Assembly (NCBI GenBank): GCA_963840535.1
Contig: CAWIZJ010000062.1
Coordinates: 23,654 to 87,653, forward strand
From: VAZQ01 sp963840535
GTDB lineage: Bacteria > Pseudomonadota > Alphaproteobacteria > Rhizobiales > Xanthobacteraceae
Reading direction: 5' to 3'
Length of the DNA stretch: 64,000 bases
How positions within the stretch are numbered: position 1 is the stretch's first letter; each line of letters starts with the position of its first letter. The notes under the pieces are model-generated. The model was not told the origin of the DNA and ran no database searches. It saw only the letters and a program-made list of their open reading frames with translations. Positions 37,994 through 48,728 of this stretch are shown here, one piece after another. The translations under genes and the position numbers were made by a program.

Positions 37994-38189
37994 GACGGTC
38001 TCCCCTGGCTTCCCCTCTTGTCCGGCCCGAGCCGATTTGGCGCCGGAGTTCAGCGCATCCCCGGAGCGAAAGCAACCAGCGGACCGGTTCGCCACCTGCT
38101 TGCCGCAGTCGGTCGTCGGCGATCGGAATAGACATCGGCCCGTTGCTCTGATTACTGATTGCCGATCTCCTCCCGAACCTGGGTCGCTC

Positions 38190-39027
38190 ATGCCATCGCC
38201 TTCCGAAAAGCGCCGCACCTTCCGCAAGCTGCACGAGACCGGCTGCTTCGTCATTCCCAATCCGTGGGACATCGGCTCCGCACGCTATCTGCAACATCTC
38301 GGATTCAAGGCCCTGGCCTCGACCAGCGCCGGCTATGCCTTCGCGCAGGGCTATGCGGACGGCGCGGTCCCGCGCGACCGAATGCTGGCGCATCTCGCCG
38401 AGCTGGTGGACGCGACCGACGTCCCGGTGAATGCCGACTTCGAGGGCGGCTATGCCGACGCGCCCGCGGCGGTGGCGGACAGCGTGCGCCTGTGCGTGGA
38501 GACCGGGGTGGCGCGGCCTGTCGATCGAGGATTCGACCAGCGATCCCGCCGTCCCGCTTTACGATTTCGACCTGGCGCTCGCGCGCGTGCGAGCCGCACG
38601 CGCTGCAATCGACAGCACCGGTGCCGATGTCGTGTTCACCGCGCGCAGCGAAGGCTTCATCCGCGGCCGGCCCGATCTCGAGGAAACCATCCGCCGTCTC
38701 CAGGCATTCTCCGCCGCCGGCGCCGACTGCCTCTATGCCCCGGGCATCCGGCAGCGCGAGCAGATCGAGGCGGTGGTGCAGGCGGTCGCTCCCAAGCCGG
38801 TCAACCTCCTGGTATCGGGCGCCGGTCTCACCGTGGCGGATATCGCCGCCATGGGCGTGCGCCGCATCAGCGTCGGCGGCACCCTCGCGCGCGTGGCCTG
38901 GCACGCGGCCATCCGCTCGGCGCGCGAGATCGCCGATGCGGGCAGGTTCGACAGTTTCGCCGGGATCATCTCGAACGCGGACCTCAATGCCTTCTTCCGC
39001 GACGACGCCAAGAGCCAGCGGCGATGA
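38190..39027 (+). CDS. Isocitrate lyase/PEP mutase family protein (one frameshift)
   Basis: MPSPSEKRRTFRKLHETGCF, then VIPNPWDIGSARYLQHLGFK, ALASTSAGYAFAQGYADGAV and PVNADFEGGYADAP show the PEP-mutase/ICL barrel with the metal-binding D-x-E-GGY motif. After a change near 38515, GLSIEDSTSDPAVPLYDFDL and ADVVFTARSEGF complete it. Members cleave or hydrolyse C-C or P-C bonds of 2-oxo acids. It has a 4-base ATGA overlap with the next gene, and the three genes to 40719 form one operon. Confidence 0.85.
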
Positions 39028-39746
39028 CCCCTGCCTGGGAACCGCACCCGTCCACCGGACAGCCGGTCGGCCTGCCGGTCGACGAAACGCCCGCCCGCCG
39101 GCCGGCGCCGGTGACGCTCGAAGGCCGCTACGGATGCGTGGAGCGGCTTTCCCCGCAACATGCCGCGGCATTGTGGGAGTGCCTGTGCGGCCACGACCAC
39201 GTCTGGACCTACATGTCGACCTATGGCCCGTTCACCGACTCTCCGACATTCTCCCAATGGCTCGCCGGCCGCACCCAACTCGACGATCCCTATTCCTATG
39301 CGGTGGTGGACCGGTCGGGCCGAGCGGTCGGCATCGCCACGCTGATGGAGATCCGTCCGGCCATGCGCGTCATCGAGGTCGGGCACATCGTCTATTCGCC
39401 GACGCTGATGCGCACGCCGCTCGGAACCGAAGCGCAGTATCTCCTCGCCCGATACGCGTTCGAGGACCTCGGTTACCGGCGTTACGAATGGAAATGCAAC
39501 GCGCTCAACGCCGCCTCGCGTCGAGCCGCGTTGCGCTACGGCTTCGTCTACGAGGGGACCTTTCGGCAGCATCTGATCGCCAAGGGCCGCAACCGCGACA
39601 ATGCCTGGTTCTCCATGCTCGACGGCGAGTGGCCGGCGCGCAAGGCCGCGTTCGAGCGCTGGCTGGCGCCGGAGAACTTCGATGCGACCGGCAGGCAGAA
39701 AGTGAGCCTGCGCGAGCTCAATGGCGTCAAGACATGCACGTCCTGA
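39024..39746 (+). CDS. GNAT-family N-acetyltransferase
   Basis: This intact protein has 240 residues. The fold resembles RimJ/RimL-type acetyltransferases: GRYGCVERLSPQHAAALWEC, DPYSYAVVDRSGRAVGIATL, MRVIEVGHIVYSPTLMRTPL, GTEAQYLLARYAFEDLGYRR, WKCNALNAASRRAALRYGFV and YEGTFRQHLIAKGRNRDNAW, including the acetyl-CoA loop and WKC-N. Its start overlaps the previous stop by 4 bases and its end overlaps the next gene by 13 bases. Substrate unknown. Confidence 0.88.
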   Translation: MTPAWEPHPSTGQPVGLPVDETPARRPAPVTLEGRYGCVERLSPQHAAALWECLCGHDHVWTYMSTYGPFTDSPTFSQWLAGRTQLDDPYSYAVVDRSGRAVGIATLMEIRPAMRVIEVGHIVYSPTLMRTPLGTEAQYLLARYAFEDLGYRRYEWKCNALNAASRRAALRYGFVYEGTFRQHLIAKGRNRDNAWFSMLDGEWPARKAAFERWLAPENFDATGRQKVSLRELNGVKTCTS

Positions 39747-40719
39747 TCACCGGTGCGGCCGGCATGATCGGCCGCAAGCTCACCGAACGGCTCGCCGAAG
39801 GCCGGCGCCCTCGACGGGCATCCGATCGACCAACTCACTCTGCTCGACGTTGTTCAGGCAGCAAGGCCCGACGGCTTCGCAGGCAGGGTCGAGATCCTCG
39901 CCTGCGACCTCGCTGCACCGGGAAAGGCCGCCGGCGCCGTCGCGGGCCGTCCCGATATGATCTTCCATCTTGCGGGTGTGGTCTCGGCCGAAGCCGAGCT
40001 CGATCTCGACAAGGGCTACCATGTCAATCTCGACGGCACCCGCGCGCTGCTGGAGGCGATCCGGGCGGCCGGCGACGGCTACCGGCCGAGGCTCGTCTAT
40101 GCGTCCTCGATCGCGGTGTTCGGCGCACCGTTCCCGGCGACGATCCCGGACGACTTTCATCTCACGCCGCTCACGTCCTACGGCACCCAGAAGGCGATCG
40201 GCGAGGCATTGCTCGCCGACTATACCCGGCGCGGCTTCTGCGACGGAGTCGGCATCCGCCTGCCGACCATCGTGGTGCGGCCGGGCCAGCCGAACCGGGC
40301 GGCCTCGGGCTTCTTCTCCGGGATCATCCGCGAGCCGCTCGCCGGCGTCGAAGCCGTGCTGCCGGTCGCGGACACGGTGGTGCACACGCACGCCAGCCCG
40401 CGCTCCGCGGTCGGCTTCCTGGTGCACGCGGCGGGGCTCTCCCGCGACGCACTGGGTGCGCGCATCAATCTCTCGATGCCGGGGGTCTGCTGCACGGTGG
40501 CCGAGCAGATCGCGGCGTTGCGCCGCATCGCCGGCGAGCGGGTGGCCGGCCGCATCCGGCGCGAGCCCGATGCGCTCGTTGCACGCATCGTCGCCGGCTG
40601 GCCGCAACGCATCGAGGCGCGCCGCGCCCGCGAGCTCGGTTTCACGGCCGAGACGCTCGTTCGACGAGATCGTGCGCATTCACATCGACGAGGACCGCGG
40701 CGGCACTTTCGTGCCCTAG
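39734..40719 (+). CDS. denD: D-erythronate dehydrogenase-like NAD-dependent epimerase/dehydratase (frameshifted)
   Basis: MHVLITGAAGMIGRKLTERL is the extended-SDR NAD-binding motif. After a change near 39805 come PIDQLTLLDVVQAARPDGFA, MIFHLAGVVSAEAELDLDKG, YRPRLVYASSIAVFGAPFPA and LTPLTSYGTQKAIGEALLAD with the YxxxK catalytic pair; PTIVVRPGQPNRAASGFFSG is typical of DenD. The end (FDEIVRIHIDEDRGGTFVP) is in another frame after a change near 40655. DenD oxidises D-erythronate in tetronate catabolism. No DUF1537 kinase or OtnC partner is adjacent, so the substrate is provisional. Confidence 0.75.
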
Positions 40720-40811
40720 CAGAATGGGACGGCTTGACCAACGGATGCTCTCGCGGACCATGTCCGCAGCTGGCAGAACCGGACGTACGAAGTCGAAAGA
40801 GGCGTTCGGTT

Positions 40812-41440
40812 TTGTCGAGTCGCGCGGAGGAATTTCACCTCCGCGCGCTCCCAGAACCGTACGTGAACCTCTCGATTCATACGGCTCCCGATGTTCGGCC
40901 GTTGCCATGACATAGCGTTGAACGGCTTTGCCTCGTCCACAGGCTCCTCCCGTTGCCAGTTGGCCCATGGTCTCGGCTGAACAACGCAGCCCCTTCGGTC
41001 CAGCTCCATTACAGAGCCTTCATTCCTACTACGGGCTGCTCCGCCCCTGCGCCTCGCATCGGTACTCTGATCCTCGCGGTTTGAGCCGCTTGTGATCTCT
41101 CCCTTTGCATCGGGGCACAGGTTCTCACGTTCCGTACAAGAGCCTGGTTGAGCTTCGCGCCGCCTACATGCCGGATGCCGCTCGGGCAGGCTTCAGGGTT
41201 CCCCCCGAACTGATCCCGGAGGAAGGGTCACCCCCCGGTTTTGACATCATCTAATCCGCTTTCGACAGTTCATCGGCGGTTCGCTTGCGCTCGCCTCTCT
41301 CAACCTCACCCGCCGGGATATCCTCCCGACGTTGACTGCAACGCTCACCACCATCGCTTTTGACGACAGCAGCTTGCAGCGGTTTGAGGCCAGAACCTGA
41401 CTGCCGACCTCAAAGGACCTTCCTTCATCTCTCGTACAGT
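40812..41440 (-). ncRNA. Group II intron remnant 1 (RT ORF deleted, domain V intact)
   Basis: On the minus strand, domain V starts GAGCCGTATGAATCGAG and closes with CACGTACGGTTC (40853-40887), including the AGC triad. A domain VI-like hairpin (CGCGCGGAGG/CCTCCGCGCG, 40821-40847) follows. Upstream is the intron scaffold (GGGGGGTGACCC, GAACGTGAGAACCTGTG) and the RT start (MELDRRGCV, PRPWANWQREEP, EAKPF at 41009), after which the frame jumps straight to the 3' end. Almost the whole maturase is therefore missing. The 5' boundary is approximate. Confidence 0.65.
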
Positions 41441-41580
41441 TGCGCATCGCCGTTTGGACCGGCGATCCTCGTGACACACGACCCCAAGCGGTCATAGCCG
41501 GGATTGAAATCCTGCAGCGCAGCAGTCTCCTGCCGTACCGAGGTGTGCTATCTTTCGGTCGGAAGCACGGGAGAGACCCA

Positions 41581-42579
41581 GTGAAACGGCGCGAGTTCAT
41601 CACGCTTGCTCGGCGGCGCGGCGGCAGCGTGGCCGCTCGCCGCGCGCGCGCAGCAGCCCGAGCGGATGCGGCGGATCGGCGTGCTGATGGCGTATGCCGA
41701 GAGCGACCGGACTACGGACAGGCCTTCGTCGCCGCATTCCGGGAGGGACTCCAGAAGCTCGGGTGGACGGAGGGCCGCAACATCCGGATCGACACTCGCT
41801 GGGCGCCACCCGGCGACGCGGAGTCGAGACAGCAATTCGCGAAGGAACTCGTCGCGCTGCAGCCCGACCTGATTCTTTCGGCTGCCACGCCCACCACGGC
41901 GGCCTTGCTGCAACAAACGCGCACCATCCCCATCGTTTTCGCGACCGTTTCCGATCCGGTCGGCAGCGGCTTCGTCGCGAGCTTTCCGCGGCCGGGCGGC
42001 AACGTCACCGGTTTCACCAATATTGAGCCAACGATGGCCGGCAAGTGGCTGGAGCTGCTCAAGGAGATTGCGCCGCGCGTCGCCCGGGTCGCCTTCCTGT
42101 TCAACCCGGCAACGGCGCCCTATGCCGAATATTACCTGAACCCCTTCAAAGCCGCCGCTGCGTCCTTCGCAGTGGAGGCGATCGCGGCACCTGTTCGCGA
42201 CACGTCCGAGCTCGAATCCGTCGTTGCCGCACTGGCACGCGAGCCGAATGGTGGCCTCGTCGTGATGACGGATACCTTCACGAGCGTCCATCGCGTGGAG
42301 ATTACAGCACTGGCTGCTCGCTACCGTCTCCCTGCCGTCTATCCGTACCGTTTCTTCGCTGAACTCGGCGGCCTGCTGTCCTACGGCATTGACCTGACCG
42401 ATAATTTTCGGCGCGCGGCGTCGTATGCCGATCGCATCCTCAAGGGCGCGAAGCCGAGCGAGCTTCCCGTCCAGGCCCCGGTCAAGTTCGAGCTGGTGAT
42501 CAACCTCAAGACCGCCAAGGCGCTCGGCCTCGACGTGCCTTTGCAGCTCCAGCAGCGCGCCGACGAGGTGATCGAGTGA
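41581..42579 (+). CDS. ABC transporter substrate-binding protein (ABC_sub_bind), frameshifted N-terminus
   Basis: The GTG at 41581 opens VKRREFITL; the continuation LGGAAAAWPLAARAQQPERM and RRIGVLMAYAESD is in a second frame, and from about 41720 the first frame resumes with FREGLQKLGWTEGRNIRIDT, IPIVFATVSDPVGSGFVASF and RPGGNVTGFTNIEPTMAGKW. It ends KFELVINLKTAKALGLDVPL with RADEVIE. Full length is normal. Its stop overlaps the GTG of the next, related gene (GTGA), so the two are a tandem, translationally coupled pair. Confidence 0.85.
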   Translation: MKRREFITLARRRGGSVAARRARAAARADAADRRADGVCRERPDYGQAFVAAFREGLQKLGWTEGRNIRIDTRWAPPGDAESRQQFAKELVALQPDLILSAATPTTAALLQQTRTIPIVFATVSDPVGSGFVASFPRPGGNVTGFTNIEPTMAGKWLELLKEIAPRVARVAFLFNPATAPYAEYYLNPFKAAAASFAVEAIAAPVRDTSELESVVAALAREPNGGLVVMTDTFTSVHRVEITALAARYRLPAVYPYRFFAELGGLLSYGIDLTDNFRRAASYADRILKGAKPSELPVQAPVKFELVINLKTAKALGLDVPLQLQQRADEVIE

Positions 42580-43565
42580 GAACGGCGCGAGTTCATCACG
42601 CTCTCGGCGGCGCGGCGGCTGCGTGGCCGCTCGCGGCGCACGCGCAGCAGCCGGCGATGCCGGTGATCGGGTTTCTCCATAGCGCTTCGCCTGACGCGTT
42701 CGCGGATCGTCTGCGCGATTTCGCCAGCGGCCTGAAGGAGACCGGCTATGTCGAGGGCGAGAACGTAGCGATCGAATACCGCTGGGCCGAGAATCAAAGC
42801 GATCGGCTGCCGGCGCTGGCGGCCGACCTGGTTCGCCGGCAGGTCGCCGTGATCGCTGCGACGGCAGCATCGCTGCGGCGTTGGCGGCGAAAGCGGCGAC
42901 CACGACGATCCCGATCGTCTTCGCCGTCAGCGACGACCCGGTCAGGCTCGGTCTCGTCGCCAGCCTCGCCCGGCCCGGCGGCAACGCTGACCGGGATCAA
43001 TTTTTTACAGGAGAGTTGGTGGCAAAGCGGCTGGAGCTCCTGCGCGAGCTGGTGCCCGGAGCCACTCGCGTGGCCGTGCTCGTCAATCCGGCCAATGCAA
43101 CCGAATACCGAGAGCCACGTTGCGAGACGTGGAGCCCGCTGCACGCGCCATCGGATTGCAAATCCAGGTTCGCAACGCCAGCACCAGCCGCGAGATCGAT
43201 GCGGCTTTCGCAAGTCTTGGGCGCGAGCGGCCCGACGCCCTGTTCGTCGGTCGCCGACCGTTTTTCGACAAGCCGGCGCGTCCAAATGGCCACGCTGGCG
43301 GCGCGCCACATGGTCCCCGCGACCTATTCGCAGCGTGAATTTGCCGAACCGGCGGGCTGATGAGCTACGGAACCAACATTGCGGATGCGTATCGTCAGGT
43401 CGGCGTCTATAGCGGCCGCATCCTCAAGGGCGCGAAGCCCGCGGACCTGCCGGTCGTGCAGGCGACGAAGTTCGAGCTGGTCATCAACGCCCAGACCGCG
43501 CGGACGCTCGGCCTTGACCGTGCCGCCGACGCTGCTCGCGCACCGCCGACGAGGTGATCGAATAG
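42576..43565 (+). CDS. ABC transporter substrate-binding protein (ABC_sub_bind), heavily frameshifted
   Basis: The start is out of frame (RREFITL is readable with one base removed), then GGAAAAWPLAAHAQQPAMPV and IGFLHSASPDAFADRLRDFA, GLKETGYVEGENVAIEYRWA. Later pieces are TTIPIVFAVSDDPVRLGLVA, KRLELLRELVPGATRVAVLV, AIGLQIQVRNASTSREIDAA, MATLAARHMVPATYSQREFA and MSYGTNIADAYRQVGVYSGR, ending TVPPTLLA and DEVIE. At least five frame changes make a real pseudogene possible. It lies just upstream of a group II intron. Confidence 0.75.
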
Positions 43566-43689
43566 AGATGTTGTTTGTTGCGGTGCATGAGTCCGCAGTT
43601 GGCAGTGCGCCCCGAAGGCGCGAATTATCAGTGGAGGAAGAATTACACACGGAGAGTTGTCGATTGATCCGGTAGCTGACGAGCGGCTC

Positions 43690-44330
<641 letters not shown>

Positions 44331-44539
44331 CCATAGCGCCTCAGGGCGTATACGACGGCTTGTCCGCAGCTGGCGAACGCTGACGCTGCGCCCCCGACGC
44401 ATGTGTGGTCAACCGGCCGAAACTTGCTTTGCGTACACAGAGCAAGGAATAGACGACGCAATCCGCCCGCGCGCCGGTGGACTGCTCGTCACATTGACCC
44501 TACTCTCTGCCTCGATCGAAGCCATCGGGGAGGAAGCGC

Positions 44540-45520
44540 GTGACGTCCATTCGAGCAATCGCGGCGGTGACGGCGCTCGCAGTTTCGCTCCCGCTCGGCC
44601 TCGCGGCCGCGGCGGCCCAGGACTATCCCAGCCGTCCGATCAAGCTGATCGTCGGCTTCGCCCCCGGCGGCGGCGTCGATACCGTGGCGCGCCTGCTCGG
44701 GCAGGAGATGTCGAAGAGCCTCGGACAATCGATCGTGATCGAGAACCGACCCGGCGCCGCGGGCACGATCGGGGCCGGCGCGGCCGCGCGCAGCGAGCCC
44801 GACGGCTACACGCTGGTCATGCTCCCGGGCGGGCATCCGCTCTATGGCGCCACCCACAAATCGCTGCCGTTCGACACCGTGTCCGGCTTCGAATGGATCT
44901 CGACCGTCATCACCCTGCAGTTTCTCGCGCTGGTGCGCGCCGAGTCGAGATACCAGTCGATGGCCGAGCTGATCGCCGCCGCCAAGGCCGCGCCGGAGAC
45001 GATCACCTTTGCCAGCGCCGGAGTGGGCTCGACCCATCACCTCACGATCGAGATGCTCGCTCATCGCGCCGGTGCCAGGTTCCTGCACGTGCCCTACCAG
45101 GGCGATGCTCCGGCACTGGGCGCGCTGCTGGCCGACCAGGTGCAGTTCACGCTCGCCACTCCGACCCAGGCCATCGGCAACATCCAGGGCGGCAAACTGC
45201 GCGCGCTGGCCGTCACCGGCAACACCCGGATGCCGGCGCTGCCCGGGGTGCCCACCATGGAGGAAGCGACCGGCTTCAAGGACTTCGACGTCCGCACCTG
45301 GTTCGGGCTTGCCGCACCGGCGGGAGTGCCGGGCGCGATCGTCGGACGGCTCAACGACGAGCTGCGCAAGGCGGTGGCGGTGCCGGAGATCCGTGCCCGC
45401 CTCGAGCAGATCGGTGGCGAGGTGCGTCCCAGCACGCCGCAGGAATTTCGCGACCGCGTCGCACGCGAGCACAAGATGTGGATGACGGTGGTCGACGACA
45501 TCAAGCTCCCCAGACAATAG
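44540..45520 (+). CDS. Bug/TctC-family tripartite tricarboxylate receptor
   Basis: This intact protein has 326 residues. The leader MTSIRAIAAVTALAVSLPLG ends AAAAAQDYPSRPIKLIVGFA, followed by PGGGVDTVARLLGQEMSKSL, VIENRPGAAGTIGAGAAARS, DGYTLVML and THHLTIEMLAHRAGARFLHV with PYQGDAPALGALLADQVQFT, all typical Bug-fold features including the carboxylate-binding loops. A GTG start at 44540 follows GGGAGGAAG. It binds a small organic acid in the periplasm. No TctAB membrane genes are adjacent. An SDR gene starts 2 bases after its stop. Confidence 0.92.
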   Translation: MTSIRAIAAVTALAVSLPLGLAAAAAQDYPSRPIKLIVGFAPGGGVDTVARLLGQEMSKSLGQSIVIENRPGAAGTIGAGAAARSEPDGYTLVMLPGGHPLYGATHKSLPFDTVSGFEWISTVITLQFLALVRAESRYQSMAELIAAAKAAPETITFASAGVGSTHHLTIEMLAHRAGARFLHVPYQGDAPALGALLADQVQFTLATPTQAIGNIQGGKLRALAVTGNTRMPALPGVPTMEEATGFKDFDVRTWFGLAAPAGVPGAIVGRLNDELRKAVAVPEIRARLEQIGGEVRPSTPQEFRDRVAREHKMWMTVVDDIKLPRQ

Positions 45521-45522
45521 CA

Positions 45523-46317
45523 ATGGACTTGAATCTGCGCGGCCGCACGGCGCTGATCACCGGCGGATCGAAAGGCATCGGGCTCGCGATCGCGAAGGCG
45601 CTGGCGGCGGAAGGCTGCCACCTTCGCCTCGCCGCGCGCACCGCGTCGGAGCTCGAGAAGGTCGCCGACGAGGTCCGCGCCCGCCACGGCGTCGCCGTTG
45701 CGACCCATCCCGCGGACCTCGCCGACAGCGCGCAGATCAGAAAGGTCGCCGCCGCCTGCCCGACGTCGACATCCTCGTCAACAGCGCCGGCGGCATTCCG
45801 CGCGGCACGCTCGCCGAGATCGGCGAGGAGCAATGGCGGAAGAGCTGGGACCTCAAGGTGTTCGGCTGCATCAACCTGACGCGCGAGATCTACGGCCCGA
45901 TGTGCCGGCGCGGCAAGGGCGTCATCATCAACATCGTCGGCATCTCCGGCGACCGGCCCGACGCCTACTACATCGCCGGCAGCTCGGCGAACGCCGCCCT
46001 CATCATGTTCTCGCGCTCGCTCGGCGGCGACAGCATCCGATCCGGGGTGCGGGTGGTGGCGGTGAACCCGGGCCCGGTGGAGACCGAGAAGCACATCCGC
46101 GACACCGAACGGCTGGCGCAGGAGAGGTTCGGCGACAAGTCGCGCTGGCGCGAGGTCATGGCCTCGCCTGCCGATGAAGCGCGCGGCGCTGCCGGAGGAG
46201 GTCGCCGGCATGGTGGCGTTTCTCGCCTCCGACCAGGCGTCCTATATCAGCGGCAGCGCCGTCACGATCGACGGCGGGCTCCTGTCGGACTCCGCAATCG
46301 GCGTCCGGCGCGGCTGA
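45523..46317 (+). CDS. Short-chain dehydrogenase/reductase with altered active site (frameshifted)
   Basis: LRGRTALITGGSKGIGLAIA is the TGxxxGxG cofactor motif, and DVDILVNSAGGIPRGTLAEI the NAG motif region (frame change near 45757). The active-site stretch reads GVIINIVGISGDRPDAYYIA then GSSANAALIMFSRSLGGD, where the YxxxK Lys is replaced by Ser (Y-I-A-G-S). AVNPGPVETEKHIRDTERLA and ISGSAVTIDGGLLSDSA follow after a change near 46170. The same YIAGSxxNAxL version is known to me from rhizobial SDRs. Probably co-transcribed with tctC. Confidence 0.82.
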
Positions 46318-46336
46318 CCGCTATGGACGACTAGAC

Positions 46337-47051
46337 ATGCGCTTTGCGTCCCCGCTCCATCCGGCGACGCTGGTCAGGCGCTACAAGCGCTTTCTCGCCG
46401 ACGTGATGCTTCCCTCGGGCGAGACCATCACCGTGCATTGTGCCAATCCGGGCTCCATGATCGGGCTCGCTGCAGCCCGGGGCGCGGGTGTGGCTGTCCA
46501 GATCCGCCAATCCCGCCCGCAAGCTCGTGCACAGCTGGGAGCTGATCGAGGTCGATCTCGGCGCCGGCGTCGAGCTCGTCGGCATCAACACCACCCATCC
46601 CAACACGCTCGCCGCCGAGGCGATCGCGGCCGGCGCGATAGCCGAGCTCGCCGGCTACGACACCATCCGCCGCGAGGTGAGGTATGGCAGCAATTCGCGC
46701 GTCGATTTCGTGCTCGAAAGCGCGGGCCGGCCGCCGTGCTACGTCGAGATCAAGAACGTGCACCTGATGCGCCGGCCGGGACTGGCCGAGTTCCCCGATG
46801 CGGTGACCAGGCGCGGCGCCAAGCACCTCGCCGAGCTCGGCGCGGTGGCGGCGTCGGGAGCGCGTGCCGTCATGCTGTTCCTCATCCAGATCGGCTCGAG
46901 CCGGCGCTTCGCGCTCGCCCGCGACATCGATCCCGCCTACGGCAAGGCGTTCGATGCGGCGCGGCGCGCCGGCGTCGAGGCCCTGGCCTACCGTTGCGGC
47001 ATCACCTGCGAAGGCATCGAGGTGGTCGAGCCCGTCGCCATCGTGGAATGA
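46337..47051 (+). CDS. sfsA: SfsA family DNA/RNA nuclease-like protein (one frameshift)
   Basis: MRFASPLHPATLVRRYKRFL, ADVMLPSGETITVHCANPGS then, after a change near 46480, VWLSRSANPARKLVHSWELI, INTTHPNTLAAEAIAAGAIA, YGSNSRVDFVLESAGRPPCY, VEIKNVHLM with the PD-(D/E)XK residues, and FPDAVTRRGAKHLAELG. The protein has an OB-fold N-terminus and a nuclease-like C-terminus of about 237 residues. Its place directly before map and radC is a conserved alphaproteobacterial order. Confidence 0.9.
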
Positions 47052-47208
47052 GCGATTCTCGTTCGGTTGCAGGACGCCCGCACGAGCGGCGGACCCGAAA
47101 TGAGCGGGCGCTCGCAGCCGCTTGCGTCCTGCGCGTCCTTGCTTACATTTTGCTGCAGCAGGCGGCCTTCGCGAGCCGCGGGGAGGCGGCACCGGCCGCA
47201 ATGATTCG

Positions 47209-48035
47209 ATGAGCTACGTCGACGCGGCGCTGGCGCCGCAACGCAAGACCGGGCAGATCAAGCTGCTACGGCCCCGTCGCATTCGACGGCATGCGCAGGG
47301 CCGGGCGGCTGGTGGCCGAATGCCTCGACATGCTCACGGGCGAGATCCGCCCGGGCGTACCGACCGAGAAGATCGACCGCCTGGTGCTCGAGTTCGCGCT
47401 GGACCACCGCGCGACGCCGGCGACCTTGATGTACCGCGGCTACCGCAAGTCCACCTGCACCTCGGTCAATCACGTCGTCTGCCACGGCATCCCGGGCGAG
47501 AAGCCGCTCAAGGAGGGCGACATCGTCAATGTCGACGTCACCCTCATCCTCGATGGCTGGCACGGCGACTCCAGCCGCATGTACGGCGTGGGCGTCGATA
47601 CCGCGCCGCGCCGAGCGGCTGATCGAGGTGACCTACGAAGCCATGATACGCGGCATCTCGACGATCCGGCCCGGCGCCACCACCGGCGACATCGGTGCCG
47701 CCATCCAGTCCTACGTCGAGGCGCAGCACATGAGCGTGGTGCGCGACTTCTGCGGTCACGGCCTCGGACGCCTCTTTCACGACGAGCCCAACATCGTGCA
47801 TGTGGGCCGGCCGGGAGAAGGCATCGTGCTGCGACCCGGCATGTTCTTCACCGTCGAGCCGATGATCAATCTCGGCCGTCCGCATGTGAAGGTGCTGTCC
47901 GACGGCTGGACTGCGGTGACGCGCGACCGCTCGCTCTCGGCCCAGTACGAGCACACCGTGGCGGTGACCGAGGGCGGGGTCGAGATCTTCACGCTGTCGC
48001 CCCAGGGCCTCGACCGGCCGCGCCTCTCCAACTGA
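47209..48035 (+). CDS. map: Type I methionyl aminopeptidase (frameshifted)
   Basis: The enzyme removes the initiator Met from new proteins in the cytoplasm. MSYVDAALAPQRKTGQIKL leads, after a change near 47270, into MRRAGRLVAECLDMLTGEIR, YRKSTCTSVNHVVCHGIPGE, GDIVNVDVTLILDGWHGDSS (metal Asp residues). After a change near 47610 come GHGLGRLFHDEPNIVHVGRP (metal His), PGMFFTVEPMINLGRP (metal Glu) and SAQYEHTVAVTEGGVEIF (last Glu). All five metal ligands are visible. About 275 codons. Confidence 0.92.
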
Positions 48036-48150
48036 AGCATCGGCCCGGCGAGCGAGCCGGATTGTGGCGGGTCGTCGCCGAACCCTGCCGATCGCTGCCG
48101 ATCCGCACCTGCCCATTGACATTTGTTCCTTCTTTGTTCTCAATGACGCG

Positions 48151-48516
48151 ATGCTCTCGCCCGCCGCAAAGCCCGTTCTGCCGGCACCTCAGCCCCTCGG
48201 CGGGGAGCCTCGCGAAGACGCGAACGGCGCCGGGCAAGACCCTCACTATGTCGGGCACCGCCGGCGGCTGCGGGACCGCTTCCTCGCCGCGGGCGGGCAG
48301 GCGCTCTCCGACTACGAGCTGCTCGAACTCGTCCTGTTCCGGGCGATCCCGCGCCGGGACCTCAAGCCGCTGGCCAAGGCGCTGCTCGCCAGGTTTGGTT
48401 CCTTCGCCGAGGTGATCTCGGCGCCGAGGGAGCGGCTCCGCGAGGTCGACGGGCTCACCGAGGCGGCCGCGACCGAGCTCAAGATCGTGCAGGCGGCGGC
48501 GAGGCGGCTACGCTAG
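48151..48516 (+). pseudogene. radC: RadC N-terminal fragment, truncated at the junction with a phage-like element
   Basis: PHYVGHRRRLRDRFLAAGGQ, ALSDYELLELVLFRAIPRRD, LKPLAKALLARFGSFAEVIS and VDGLTEAAATELKIVQAAAR is the helix-hairpin-helix half of RadC (JAB/MPN family). The reading stops two codons later at a TAG, before the JAB domain (HxHPSGD motif), which is absent from the window. The remaining ~120 codons are replaced by the integrase-bearing element, so this is the probable left attachment boundary. Confidence 0.85.
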
Positions 48517-48728
48517 GCCGCCAGGAGGCGTGCACGACGCTCCACCGCGGTCGTTTGACCGTCTGACCAGATCGTGCTAAGTATTTGAGATACCTTGTGT
48601 TTTGACGCTCCATGTGGTTTCTTGGAGCACCACGGGAGCTTCACTGAAGACCACCTCGCCGTCCGAGGGGTCGGACCGGGGGGTGAAGTCTCAAGTGAAG
48701 TCCCGCGGCCCGATAGGAGCACCTCTCG
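48517..48728. other. Left boundary region of the phage-like element
   Basis: This is the non-coding start of the element directly after the radC stop. An imperfect hairpin-like stretch (CTCCATGTGG...CTTGGAGCACCAC) lies near 48610-48643. The attachment core should be around 48495-48530, but the matching right copy was not found in the window. Confidence 0.4.

Noticed and set aside
38159..40915. Plus-strand 918-codon open frame across the PEP-mutase, GNAT and DenD genes
   Set aside because: It crosses three recognised genes in another frame and is Arg/Ala/Pro-rich; not a protein.
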